Of a DNA stretch of 13,857 nt, positions 6,905 through 13,857 are shown piece after piece. Positions within the stretch are counted from its first letter, which is position 1; each line of letters begins with the position of its first letter. The DNA comes from Bacteroidota bacterium (GTDB lineage Bacteria > Bacteroidota > Bacteroidia > Bacteroidales > CAJPTX01). The translations under genes were made by a program, and so were the position numbers. The DNA lies in NCBI GenBank assembly GCA_002748015.1, contig PDRH01000138.1, positions 1 to 13,857 of the forward strand, written 5' to 3'. The notes beneath the pieces were generated by a model that saw only the letters and a list, made by a program, of their open reading frames with translations, had not been told where the DNA came from and did no database searches.

Positions 6905-7782
6905 GCCGAGCGACCTTTCTCCCGCTTGAGCGCCTGACGCTTTGTCCAGACTAGGACATCGAAAAAAGCCAAAACTAGTAGCCAGAAGACCCAGGCCATG
7001 CCCACACGAAATGCTAGGCTATGCGCCCTCTTCGGCTCACCGAAGGGGGATAGAATATGGAAAGCCTCCTTGTTCTCCAGAAGGGTCTCCAGCTCCAGGT
7101 TCTCCCTTCGGAGCTTCATTAGCGTACTTAGGTAGGCATCGCTCGCCGGCTTCTGCGTTGTTCGCATCCCCCCATCTCGCCCTTCAGCGAATACGCTAGC
7201 TCCTTCGCTTTTGCGCAGCAGCTCTTCCGTTACCGTAATGAGCTTATCATTGTCGGCGATTGTGCGCTGGCTCGTCTTCTTCACTCGCTCCATCTTTTGC
7301 TGGAGGAACGGGTCGCTCGCAACGCGCTTTTCGAGCCATTGCGTATACTCCGCCCCATCCCGCTTTGTCTTGGTGAAGAGCTTTATGATCGCATAGTCCT
7401 TAGCCTCGCTGCCGTAGGCCACCGTATCGCTAACCGGCTCGTGGCGCAGACCTATGATATCATAGGCTAGCCCCCCCTGCTGCTCATCCAGGTCGCTGGC
7501 TATCCCCTCGATTAGCGAGTGCACATCGGCAGGCCGCACCAGGGTATTATGCATCGAGATGGTCATCTCGTACTCCAGCGTAGACCGGCTGTGCCAGGCG
7601 TAGCCGGAGAGTGCCGCCAGTATAGCAGTGCCTACAATGAACCAGCGCCTCTTGTAGAGGTGAATCAGTGCCGTCGTAGTGAAGCTGCCCACGCCCCGAA
7701 AGAAGGACATCATTATCTCGTAGTCCGTCGGGCCACGCTGACTCTGATATCCCTCCATATCAACCTTGGGTATCTGTTCCAT
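6901..7782 (-). CDS. Wzz-like inner-membrane protein with two terminal membrane segments (function unproven)
   Basis: Starting at the ATG at 7780-7782, the product has 293 residues. One membrane segment lies at about 47-64 and a second at about 258-279; the roughly 190-residue middle should be periplasmic and is rich in helix and heptad-like stretches (for instance LRRENLELETLLENKE). Just before the second segment comes SPFGEPKRAHS, reminiscent of the proline-rich motif of Wzz polysaccharide chain-length regulators. That topology suggests a chain-length or copolymerase-like role, but the match is by shape and short motif only. The reading frame is open 24 codons farther upstream, but that extension would be encoded by the buk terminator hairpin, so I reject it. 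It is coupled to plsC by an ATGA overlap. Downstream internal starts (ATG at 7758) cannot be excluded. Confidence 0.6.
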   Translation of the reverse strand: MEQIPKVDMEGYQSQRGPTDYEIMMSFFRGVGSFTTTALIHLYKRRWFIVGTAILAALSGYAWHSRSTLEYEMTISMHNTLVRPADVHSLIEGIASDLDEQQGGLAYDIIGLRHEPVSDTVAYGSEAKDYAIIKLFTKTKRDGAEYTQWLEKRVASDPFLQQKMERVKKTSQRTIADNDKLITVTEELLRKSEGASVFAEGRDGGMRTTQKPASDAYLSTLMKLRRENLELETLLENKEAFHILSPFGEPKRAHSLAFRVGMAWVFWLLVLAFFDVLVWTKRQALKREKGRSA

Positions 7783-7795
7783 TAGCAAGTAGTGC

Positions 7796-7848
7796 TGAAG
7801 AAAAAAGAAGCAACACCGGGTATCCAAACGAGATAGCCCAGTGTTGCT
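7796..7848 (-). terminator. intrinsic terminator of the ackA-ptb-buk operon
   Basis: On the minus strand, arms AGCAACACTGGG (7837-7848) and CCCGGTGTTGCT (7809-7820) form a 12-bp stem with one G-T wobble; TATC and GATA inside it can add four more pairs. A T-rich tract, CTTTTTTCTTC, follows at about 7797-7807. It stands 21 nt beyond the buk stop codon and only about 14 nt before the next start codon. Confidence 0.85.
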
Positions 7849-7869
7849 ACGCATTATTGGCTCGCTCGC

Positions 7870-8937
7870 TTAGTAGACCTTAGAGTTTAGCTCCCCCTTC
7901 AGGGCTAGAAGGGCCACGCCTGCCAGCGCACCCATCTCGTCCTCACCCGGGTACGCCTCTACGGGGGCAATGAAGCCTACGTGCTCCTCCATGTATACCT
8001 TTACCTGTGGGTTGTAGGCTATGCCACCCGTCACCAGGATAGCATCAACCTTACCCTCTAGGGTGGCGGCCATTGCACCAATTGACTTGGCCACGTTGTA
8101 GAACATCGCCTCCTGCACCAGCTCCGCCTTCTTGTCGCCAGCTTTCGCCTCCTGCTCCAGGCGGTAGGCATCGTTGTAGCCCATCAGCCCAACCAGACCA
8201 CCCTGGCCCGCCAGCATCTTCTTGACCTCAGCCTTCGTGTACTTCCCGCTGAAGCAAAGGTCTAGCATCCCACCGGTCGGGATACCACCCGCACGCTCGG
8301 GCGAGAACGGACCATCACCGTAGAGGGCATCGTTCACATCCACCACGCGCCCCTTCTTATGCGCACCAACGGAGATACCACCACCCAGGTGCGCTATAAT
8401 CAGGTTTAGCTCCTCGTACTTCTTACCCAGCTTCTGCGCATGCTGACGGCCAATCGCCTTCTGGTTCAGCGCATGGAAGATGGACTGGCGGCGAATCTCA
8501 GCGATACCAGTAATCTTGGCCACCTCATCCATCTCATCAACCACCACGGGGTCAGCGATGAAGGCCTTCGCGCCAGGAATACCCGCAGCCATGCTATCCG
8601 CGATGATGGCCCCCAGGTTCGAGGCATGCTGCATGCAGCTCGGATCCCGCAGATCCGCCTTCATCTTGTCGTTCACCTCGTACACCCCAGACTCTATCGG
8701 GCGCAGCAGACCACCACGGCCAATAACAGCCTGCAGCGACTCTAGGGCTACCCCCTCCTCCTTCAGGGCATCCACAATCAGATCCCGGCGGAACTCGAAC
8801 TGGTCAATGATGCTCTTATACTTCTCTATCTCAGCAGTCTCGTGGCGTATCGTCTTGATGAACAGCTGCTTCTCGTCCTCAAAAACCGCAATCTTCGTCG
8901 AGGTTGACCCCGGGTTTATCGCTAGTATCCTATGCAT
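7870..8937 (-). CDS. buk: butyrate kinase
   Basis: Butyrate kinase converts butyryl phosphate and ADP to butyrate and ATP in the cytoplasm, the energy-yielding last step of one butyrate route. The 355-residue length equals that of the family. Recognisable ASKHA-fold signatures are NPGSTSTK at 8-15 (phosphate-binding start), GRGG at 73-76, AHLGGGISVG at 182-191 (adenosine/phosphate region), DGPFSPERAGGIP at 208-220, and a C-terminal VTGGIAYNP. The first residues MHRILAINPGSTSTK leave no doubt about the start. It follows ptb by 29 nt on the same strand and is followed by an intrinsic terminator, so it is the last gene of an ackA-ptb-buk transcript. Related branched-chain acid kinases exist, so isobutyrate or isovalerate could also be substrates. 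Confidence 0.96.
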   Translation of the reverse strand: MHRILAINPGSTSTKIAVFEDEKQLFIKTIRHETAEIEKYKSIIDQFEFRRDLIVDALKEEGVALESLQAVIGRGGLLRPIESGVYEVNDKMKADLRDPSCMQHASNLGAIIADSMAAGIPGAKAFIADPVVVDEMDEVAKITGIAEIRRQSIFHALNQKAIGRQHAQKLGKKYEELNLIIAHLGGGISVGAHKKGRVVDVNDALYGDGPFSPERAGGIPTGGMLDLCFSGKYTKAEVKKMLAGQGGLVGLMGYNDAYRLEQEAKAGDKKAELVQEAMFYNVAKSIGAMAATLEGKVDAILVTGGIAYNPQVKVYMEEHVGFIAPVEAYPGEDEMGALAGVALLALKGELNSKVY

Positions 8938-8966
8938 TATCCGTATCCTTATCGTTACTACTTACC

Positions 8967-9875
8967 TTACTTGGCCGCATTCGCCGCCAGCGCTATCGAG
9001 TAGAGCTTCGACTGAACGCTATCCCCGCGCGAAGCAAGGATGCACGGCACCTTAGCACCCATAACCATAGCACCCAGCTCGGCGCCCGCAAACTTCGTGC
9101 AGGTCTTGAAGAACACATTCCCGCTCTCTATATTCGGGAACACAAGGCAGTCTGCATCGCCCACCACCGGGTTGGAGAGCTTCTTTATCTCTGCCGACTC
9201 CTTATCAACAGCTACGTCCAGCGCCAGCGGACCATCAATCAGCGCACCACCGCCAATCTGCCCACGCTCAGCCATCTTGGCTATAAGCGCCGCATCAACG
9301 CACGCCTGCATGCCCACCGACATCTGCTCCGTTGCCGCCAGCAGCGCCACCTTGGGCTGCTCGATCCCCAGCGACTTGGCCACTGCTATCTCGTAGTTCA
9401 TGATGGCCATCTTCTGCTTCATGTCCGGCTGCGGGATAATCGCCACATCGCCGATTACCAGCAGCTTGTGGTACGTCGGCACCTCCATCACGGTAACGTG
9501 CGACAGAACCGCCTTCGGGGGAAGCAGGCCCTTCTCCTTATTCAGAATCCCCCGCATGTACTTATCCGTCGTCACAAGGCCCTTCATCAGCAGCTGCCCA
9601 CGACCCTCGTGGATTAGCTCTATCGCCTTGGCCACTGCCTTCACATCCACGTCCTCCTGCACAATCTCAAAGATGCTCGGGTCGATCTTCTCCTCCTTGC
9701 ATACTGCCTCTATCGTGGCCTTATCCCCCACTAGGGTCGCATCGATGATGCCCAGCTCCACGGCCTTTGCCGCCGCACCTATCGTATGCGAGTCGTTGGC
9801 ATACGCCGCAATCATCCGACGCTTCGGCTTCGAGCGAAGCAGGTCAAATATCTCTTCTAGTTTCTGAAGTGCCAT
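8967..9875 (-). CDS. ptb: phosphate butyryltransferase
   Basis: This 302-residue protein belongs to the phosphate acetyl/butyryltransferase family and makes butyryl phosphate from butyryl-CoA and phosphate. The N-terminal AYANDSHTIGAAAKAVELG block, the central VEV-like and LAATEQMSVGMQA regions, and the C-terminal PNIESGNVFFK ... AGAELGAMVMGAKVP ... SRGDSVQSKLYSIA series are characteristic of the butyryl rather than the longer acetyl enzymes. The immediate neighbour buk (29 nt downstream) makes the assignment firm. It lies 40 nt after ackA, with no hairpin in the gap, so the three are likely cotranscribed. A weak AGGA lies just before the ATG at 9873-9875. No separate phosphate acetyltransferase is present in the window, so acetyl-CoA activity of this enzyme cannot be ruled out. 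Confidence 0.95.
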   Translation of the reverse strand: MALQKLEEIFDLLRSKPKRRMIAAYANDSHTIGAAAKAVELGIIDATLVGDKATIEAVCKEEKIDPSIFEIVQEDVDVKAVAKAIELIHEGRGQLLMKGLVTTDKYMRGILNKEKGLLPPKAVLSHVTVMEVPTYHKLLVIGDVAIIPQPDMKQKMAIMNYEIAVAKSLGIEQPKVALLAATEQMSVGMQACVDAALIAKMAERGQIGGGALIDGPLALDVAVDKESAEIKKLSNPVVGDADCLVFPNIESGNVFFKTCTKFAGAELGAMVMGAKVPCILASRGDSVQSKLYSIALAANAAK

Positions 9876-9915
9876 TGTCCTATTTATCTTGATGTACTAA
9901 AAAAATCCTATCTTA

Positions 9916-11124
9916 CTAGAGGGAGCTTGCCACACGCACCGTATCCTGCGCTATCACCAGCTCCTCATTTGTCGGTACTACTAGCACCGGAATGGACGAG
10001 TCTGCTGCGCTAATCGCCCCTTCTACGGAGTGGTTGCCATCGTTGGCCACCCTATCCAGGCGGATGCCGAGATACCCGAAGTTCTCGACCACCATCTCCC
10101 GGACCATAGAGGAGTTCTCACCGATCCCCCCCGTGAATACCAGCCCATCCAGCCCCTGCAGCACGGCAATGTACTGGCCAATGAATTTGCATATCCGGTA
10201 GGTAAACAGCTCCACCGCAGCCCTGGGCCAACGATCGCCGTGAATCGCCGCCTCAGAGCAGTCACGCATGTCGTTTGACCGTCCAGAAACCCCCAGCAGC
10301 CCGCTCTGCTTGTTTATCAAATCATTCATACCCTGCAAATCCAGACCCTCACGCTCCGCGATGAATAGCAACGTGGAGGGGTCTAGCTCCCCAGAACGCG
10401 TACCCATCATCAGACCATCTACCGGCGTGAACCCCATCGAGGTCTCCACCGATTCGCCGCCACGAACCGCCGCCATCGATGCACCATTCCCCAGGTGGCA
10501 GGTTATCAGCTTCAGCTCTTCCAGCGGACGCCCCAGCACCTTGGCCGCTCGCTCCGCTACGTAGCGATGGGAAGTCCCATGGAAACCGTACTTGCGAATT
10601 CGGTACTTCGTGTAGTACTCGTTCGGCAGCGCATAGAGGTAGGCGCGCTCGGGTAGCGTCTGGTGGAATGCCGTATCGAAAACAGCAACCTGCGGCACCT
10701 TCGGAAGCAAAGCCTCCATCGCCGACACGCCCATCAGGTTCGCCGGGTTATGTAGCGGCGCCAAATCGTTGCAGGCCTCTATCTTCGCCTTCGACTCCGG
10801 CGTTATGAGCGTCGCATCCCGGAAGAACTCACCCCCATGAACCACACGATGCCCGACCGCAACCAGTTCGTCCAGCGACTCAAGAACGCCACCATCCCCC
10901 GCCACGATGCATTGCAGAATACGCTCGACACCCTCGGTGTGAGTCGGGAAGGACTCCTGAATCTCAACCTTGCGCCCATCACGAACCGACTCATGCTTCA
11001 GCACCGAATCGGAAGCCCCTATCCGTTCGGCCAGACCCTTGCATAGCAGCTGGGGCGTATCGCCCATATCCAGCACCTGGTACTTAATAGAAGAACTCCC
11101 GCAATTCAGAACCAAAACTTTCAT
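9916..11124 (-). CDS. ackA: acetate kinase
   Basis: Acetate kinase interconverts acetyl phosphate plus ADP and acetate plus ATP. From the ATG at 11122-11124 the protein has 402 residues, the usual size. Residues corresponding to the known active site are all there: N7 in LNCGSSSIK, R93 in HRVVHGG, H125 in APLHNPANL, D150 in FDTAFHQT, H182 in GFHGTSHR, H210 in CHLGNGAS, R243 in MGTRSGELDP, the GGIGENS loop at 332-338, and E387 in PTNEELV. A TTG two codons upstream is in frame but would only add two residues and is less likely. It is the first gene of the ackA-ptb-buk cluster, with a good -7 box 37 nt upstream of its ATG. In many bacteria ackA is paired with pta; here it leads ptb and buk instead. 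Confidence 0.97.
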   Translation of the reverse strand: MKVLVLNCGSSSIKYQVLDMGDTPQLLCKGLAERIGASDSVLKHESVRDGRKVEIQESFPTHTEGVERILQCIVAGDGGVLESLDELVAVGHRVVHGGEFFRDATLITPESKAKIEACNDLAPLHNPANLMGVSAMEALLPKVPQVAVFDTAFHQTLPERAYLYALPNEYYTKYRIRKYGFHGTSHRYVAERAAKVLGRPLEELKLITCHLGNGASMAAVRGGESVETSMGFTPVDGLMMGTRSGELDPSTLLFIAEREGLDLQGMNDLINKQSGLLGVSGRSNDMRDCSEAAIHGDRWPRAAVELFTYRICKFIGQYIAVLQGLDGLVFTGGIGENSSMVREMVVENFGYLGIRLDRVANDGNHSVEGAISAADSSIPVLVVPTNEELVIAQDTVRVASSL

Positions 11125-11160
11125 ACTCAAAATCTATGTTTAGCGCACACTCGTGCAACG

Positions 11161-11168
11161 CAAAGATA
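11161..11168 (-). promoter_or_regulatory. candidate -7 box of the ackA-ptb-buk operon
   Basis: Minus-strand TATCTTTG matches TAnnTTTG and is 37 nt upstream of the ackA ATG. No clear TTTG is present at the -33 position, so strength is uncertain. Confidence 0.5.
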
Positions 11169-11242
11169 GTCTTTTTTACCGAATCGGGGGCTATCCTAGT
11201 GCCGTTAGGCCTGGCGTGTGAACCATTGTCTAGCCCCCATTC

Positions 11243-11320
11243 GGCGCAATGGGTCGCGGGGGCCGTAGGCATAGCGGCTCGCCGCATGCCAAGAAAGGCG
11301 GATAGCGATAAGCCTAATTG
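11243..11320. repeat. dispersed hairpin repeat, second locus, copy 1 plus tail
   Basis: The copy starts with GGCGCAATGGG at 11243 and carries the same hairpin core as the 5793 array (GGCAT, bulged A, GCGG, CTCG, CCGC, ATGCC; 11268-11290). It is preceded by CCCATTC, just as the first copy at 5786-5792 is. The tail GGATAGCGATAA ... AATTG (11300-11320) matches the tail of the first array at 6060-6087. The region between G-tract and hairpin differs (GTCGCGGG in place of GTAGCTGG). Confidence 0.8.
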
Positions 11321-11352
11321 TCCAACTTGCTCGACATCAATGCCCGCAATCT

Positions 11353-11401
11353 GGCGCAATGGGTCGCGGGCCCGTAGGCATAGCAGCTCGCCGCATGCCT
11401 A
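11353..11401. repeat. dispersed hairpin repeat, second locus, copy 2
   Basis: It begins with CTGGCGCAATGGG, the internal-copy version of the start, 110 bp after copy 1. The arms TAGGCAT and ATGCCTA are kept, while one stem position is changed (GCAG against CCGC), giving a single mismatch. The bases just before it (ATGCCCGCAATCT) resemble the last part of the 72-bp unit, suggesting that this locus once had the same array structure. Together with the ackA promoter and the terminator at 11404-11435, this accounts for the 335-bp gap 11125-11459. Confidence 0.8.
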
Positions 11402-11403
11402 TG

Positions 11404-11435
11404 AAAAAGGGGAGGGCGCATCCAGCGACCTCCCC
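11404..11435 (-). terminator. intrinsic terminator of the T9SS surface protein gene
   Basis: On the minus strand GGGGAGG and CCTCCCC form a 7-bp GC-rich stem, extended after one mismatch by CGC/GCG, with a 5-nt loop, followed by TTTTT (11404-11408). It lies 24 nt after the stop codon at 11460. Confidence 0.8.
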
Positions 11436-11459
11436 CCTCGTATTCCTACCGTTGCCAGC

Positions 11460-13857
11460 CTAGCGCTTCACAACTCGTACCGCCCTACCGTTCACCAGGA
11501 GTAGGTATACACCCCGCTCCAGAGAACCCATATCCAGGGCCTCGCCCTCCTCCAGGACCACATGTAGTAGCTCCTTGCCCAGAAGGCTGTAGACTAACAC
11601 TACGCTCCGTTCTGCCAGACCCTCTACATGCACCAGCCCGCTAGTCGGGTTCGGCCACACCCTAAGGGCGACAGCCTGACCCTTCTCTACCGGAGTGCCA
11701 CCTAGGTCGCTCAGGTGGAAACCCTGCTGCCGACTGAGTACCACAGGACCGCTCCCATCAACGTACCAGACACCCCCCTTCAGCGTGGCACCAGAGATCT
11801 CGCTTATCAGCGGCTTACCATCAGCATCTACAGGCACCCGGATCTCGGTGCCTACGGCCAGGATAGTGCCATTGTTCAGAACATTACCCGCAGCATCCGT
11901 TACCGCAATGCCTGCCGGGTTCTCGCAACGTGCACCAGCCTTCACGGCCACCTCGCCGTCCAGCTCGTACGTACCCGCACCGTGCTCATCCACATCAACC
12001 GGCTTCGCACCGCTAACCACCACGTACTGCCCTTCCTCAGCAGGCTGGATGTATAGCACCAGCGGCTTCTTCTGCTTCTCGTCGGGCGACACCTTGGCCC
12101 CGTCCGCATCCACCTCGGTAACCAGAGCCACCGTCTCATCGTAGTCCACGGTATATCCAGGAACGCTGACCGCTACAGAGCCAGACCCATCCGGACGTAC
12201 TTTGCCGTCGGCATCGGTCTTAACCCCCGTCAGCACCACATCGTTCCCCTCGCTGTCCGTAGCATCTGCCTCGATCACTGCATCCTTAGATATCAGGACA
12301 GTACCATCATCCTTCGTTATAGCCACACCATCAACGGCAACTGCCACATCCGTTGGATTGCTGAACGGAATACCCACGCTAACCTTCACGTCGCAGGGAT
12401 TACCCTTGGCATCAACCCCCGTCAGCCTGTACTTACCCGAACCATCGTCCGACGTACCTAGGTACTCAGCACCCGCTACGGCTACATGCTGACCTGCCTC
12501 CACCGGCGAAACGAAGATGAAGGACCCCACCGCTTGCTTCTTACCATTCGGCACAACCTTTGCTGGGTCGCCTGCATCGCCCGCCGCATTCGGCTTCAGT
12601 ACGCTGGCCTTCGTCTCATCGTAGCTAACCATTAGCCCAGCCACGCTAATTACCGGGTCGCCAGCCTGGTCCACTACCCACTCGGTAGTATTTGTCCCTG
12701 GATCTTCCGCCCCCTTCGTCGCATTCAGTACGGCCACTACATTGCCCTCCGAATCCTTCGAGTCGACTATCAGCTTCGCCCCCTCAGGTACGATGTCCCC
12801 ATCCTCTACCGTCTTCCCCTTCCACGTAGCAGATACGCCATTGGGATTGCTCACAGCACGTCCGCTCTTTACCACAACATTGGCATCTTCCACTGTGTAT
12901 GTACCATTACCCGTCTTCTTGTCGTAGCTCGTAGCATCAAGCGTAGCACCTTCTACGTATACCTTCCCATCATCCTTGGCTTTCACCGTCAGCTTCATCC
13001 CCTTCTTCCGCCAATCCCCCGTGTGCACTTCATTGCTATCGCTATCTACTATGGTTGCCAGAGTCTCGTCAAACAGTACCTGGAACATATCGTTCACCGT
13101 AACCACCTTCACCATCCCCTCCGTATCGTTCACCACCCAGCTATACGTATCATCCCCGTTCTTCGTGGTGGACTTGGTCGCACCGATTACCTTCACCAGC
13201 TTACCGTCCACCGACTCCGGCAAGCGAATCTCAGTACCTAGAGGCAACGGCGTATCCGTCTCTATCTCCTTCGTGCCGTCCGCATTCAGAACCGTCGCTG
13301 TCGTCTCGTTCTGCAGCGGATAGCCCACTGTGATGCTCATGTCCTCATCCTGTACCTCGTAGTTGCCGTTGGCAAGCAGCTTCCCGCCAGTAACGATAGG
13401 CACCATGCCTGCTGGTTTTGCGCTTACCGTAAGCTCAGTCCCTACGGGCTTCGTATCCCCGCTCGTAAGCGTTGCCGTGCCGTCCATCACGCTAACCTCC
13501 GTATCAGCAAAGGTAATGGGGCGTTCCTTGATGGAGACCTTCACGACCTCTGTACCAATCACCTCCCAGACACCATTCGCATCCGGGCCGTTCGCACCGC
13601 TTACTGCTACTGGATGCCCATTGGTATCCGTCGCTGGTATCTTTATCTTATCTCCCGCGCAGAGTATGCTCCCATTTTCCACCGTTTCGCTACCGTCAGC
13701 GGTTTCTATAGTGGCATCCGTGCTGTTCGTAAGCTTCCAGCCCACTTTCACCTCCACATCGCCGCTCCCGTCCATCACGTACGTCCCCGTACCGTCGGCC
13801 TTGGGCGTGGTGCCGCCCTTGGGCTCCGCGCCGCTGACCCTCAGCCCCTGTCCGTCC
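11460..13857 (-). CDS. large T9SS-secreted repeat protein with C-terminal sorting domain (N-terminus cut off)
   Basis: The frame is open up to the right edge and its first 26 visible residues continue the internal repeat pattern, so the start is outside; about 798 residues are visible. The last 67 residues form a type IX secretion sorting domain: WPNPTSG at its beginning, VYSLLGKELL in the middle and GVYLLLVNGRAVRVVKR at the end. Such domains are recognised at the outer membrane and usually removed as the protein is released or attached to the cell surface. The rest is built from two alternating modules of about 65-90 residues: type B (YDET-A-V ... VSGA ... GTY-V-D ... V-V-VG) and type A (NP-x-V ... 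ADG ... GT-I ... DA-DGK-V ... SGA ... V-V), in the order B-A-B-A-B-A-B-A-B-A before the sorting domain. Modules are acidic, beta-rich in appearance and nearly cysteine-free. I recognise no enzyme motif; adhesin or filament-like surface protein is an inference. Confidence 0.85.
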   Translation of the reverse strand, partial: DGQGLRVSGAEPKGGTTPKADGTGTYVMDGSGDVEVKVGWKLTNSTDATIETADGSETVENGSILCAGDKIKIPATDTNGHPVAVSGANGPDANGVWEVIGTEVVKVSIKERPITFADTEVSVMDGTATLTSGDTKPVGTELTVSAKPAGMVPIVTGGKLLANGNYEVQDEDMSITVGYPLQNETTATVLNADGTKEIETDTPLPLGTEIRLPESVDGKLVKVIGATKSTTKNGDDTYSWVVNDTEGMVKVVTVNDMFQVLFDETLATIVDSDSNEVHTGDWRKKGMKLTVKAKDDGKVYVEGATLDATSYDKKTGNGTYTVEDANVVVKSGRAVSNPNGVSATWKGKTVEDGDIVPEGAKLIVDSKDSEGNVVAVLNATKGAEDPGTNTTEWVVDQAGDPVISVAGLMVSYDETKASVLKPNAAGDAGDPAKVVPNGKKQAVGSFIFVSPVEAGQHVAVAGAEYLGTSDDGSGKYRLTGVDAKGNPCDVKVSVGIPFSNPTDVAVAVDGVAITKDDGTVLISKDAVIEADATDSEGNDVVLTGVKTDADGKVRPDGSGSVAVSVPGYTVDYDETVALVTEVDADGAKVSPDEKQKKPLVLYIQPAEEGQYVVVSGAKPVDVDEHGAGTYELDGEVAVKAGARCENPAGIAVTDAAGNVLNNGTILAVGTEIRVPVDADGKPLISEISGATLKGGVWYVDGSGPVVLSRQQGFHLSDLGGTPVEKGQAVALRVWPNPTSGLVHVEGLAERSVVLVYSLLGKELLHVVLEEGEALDMGSLERGVYLLLVNGRAVRVVKR

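Noticed and set aside
7783..7854. 24-codon N-terminal extension of the Wzz-like protein
   Set aside because: It uses an upstream start inside the buk terminator hairpin and T tract, and the extension looks non-biological (CCFFFLQHY).
8480..9867. Long plus-strand frames opposite ptb and buk
   Set aside because: They are antisense shadows of well-identified genes with complete family motifs; their translations show no recognisable domain.
11084..11359. Short protein overlapping the ackA start and the second repeat locus
   Set aside because: It overlaps the ackA promoter and start and runs through the noncoding repeat; its open frame is explained by the repeat.

Overview
The window most likely comes from a fairly GC-rich member of the Bacteroidales, with a Porphyromonas-like lineage as my best guess. 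Three things point there: a type IX secretion (T9SS) C-terminal sorting domain on the surface protein at the right edge, Bacteroidota-style -7 promoter boxes (TAnnTTTG) in several upstream regions, and an acetate kinase / phosphate butyryltransferase / butyrate kinase cluster typical of butyrate-producing anaerobes. The genus is an inference.

Layout, left to right. (1) 1-1250, minus: the N-terminal 416 codons of a membrane sensor with an extracytoplasmic dCache-like domain, HAMP domain and the beginning of what looks like a methyl-accepting (MCP) signalling domain; it runs off the left edge. (2) 1429-2046, minus: a TetR-family regulator. (3) 2047-2319: a divergent control region with a -7 box for each direction, a small palindrome lying on the plus-strand box, and a strong intrinsic terminator before the next gene. 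(4) 2320-5780, plus: two translationally coupled half-size ABC proteins, probably a heterodimer of the IrtAB/YbtPQ-like subgroup, each with an unusually good Shine-Dalgarno sequence. (5) 5793-6087: four tandem copies of a 72-bp hairpin-forming repeat, followed by a 13-bp-stem terminator shared with the convergent genes. (6) 6155-7782, minus: a PlsC-type acyltransferase overlapped by a Wzz-like two-membrane-segment protein. (7) 7870-11124, minus: buk, ptb and ackA, read in the order ackA-ptb-buk, closed by an intrinsic terminator. (8) 11125-11459: ackA promoter, two more copies of the dispersed repeat, and the terminator of the next gene. (9) 11460-13857, minus: the C-terminal about 798 residues of a large T9SS-secreted protein made of two alternating repeat modules; its start lies beyond the right edge.

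Functionally, the central operon is a substrate-level-phosphorylation module (acyl-CoA to acyl phosphate to acid plus ATP). The TetR/ABC unit looks like a regulated transport system in which transcription may also be controlled by a leader terminator. The other parts concern the envelope: a sensor, lipid acylation, a possible polysaccharide chain-length protein and a secreted surface protein. The least explained items are the dispersed hairpin repeats at two loci, the leader in front of the ABC operon, and the two-module architecture of the surface protein.
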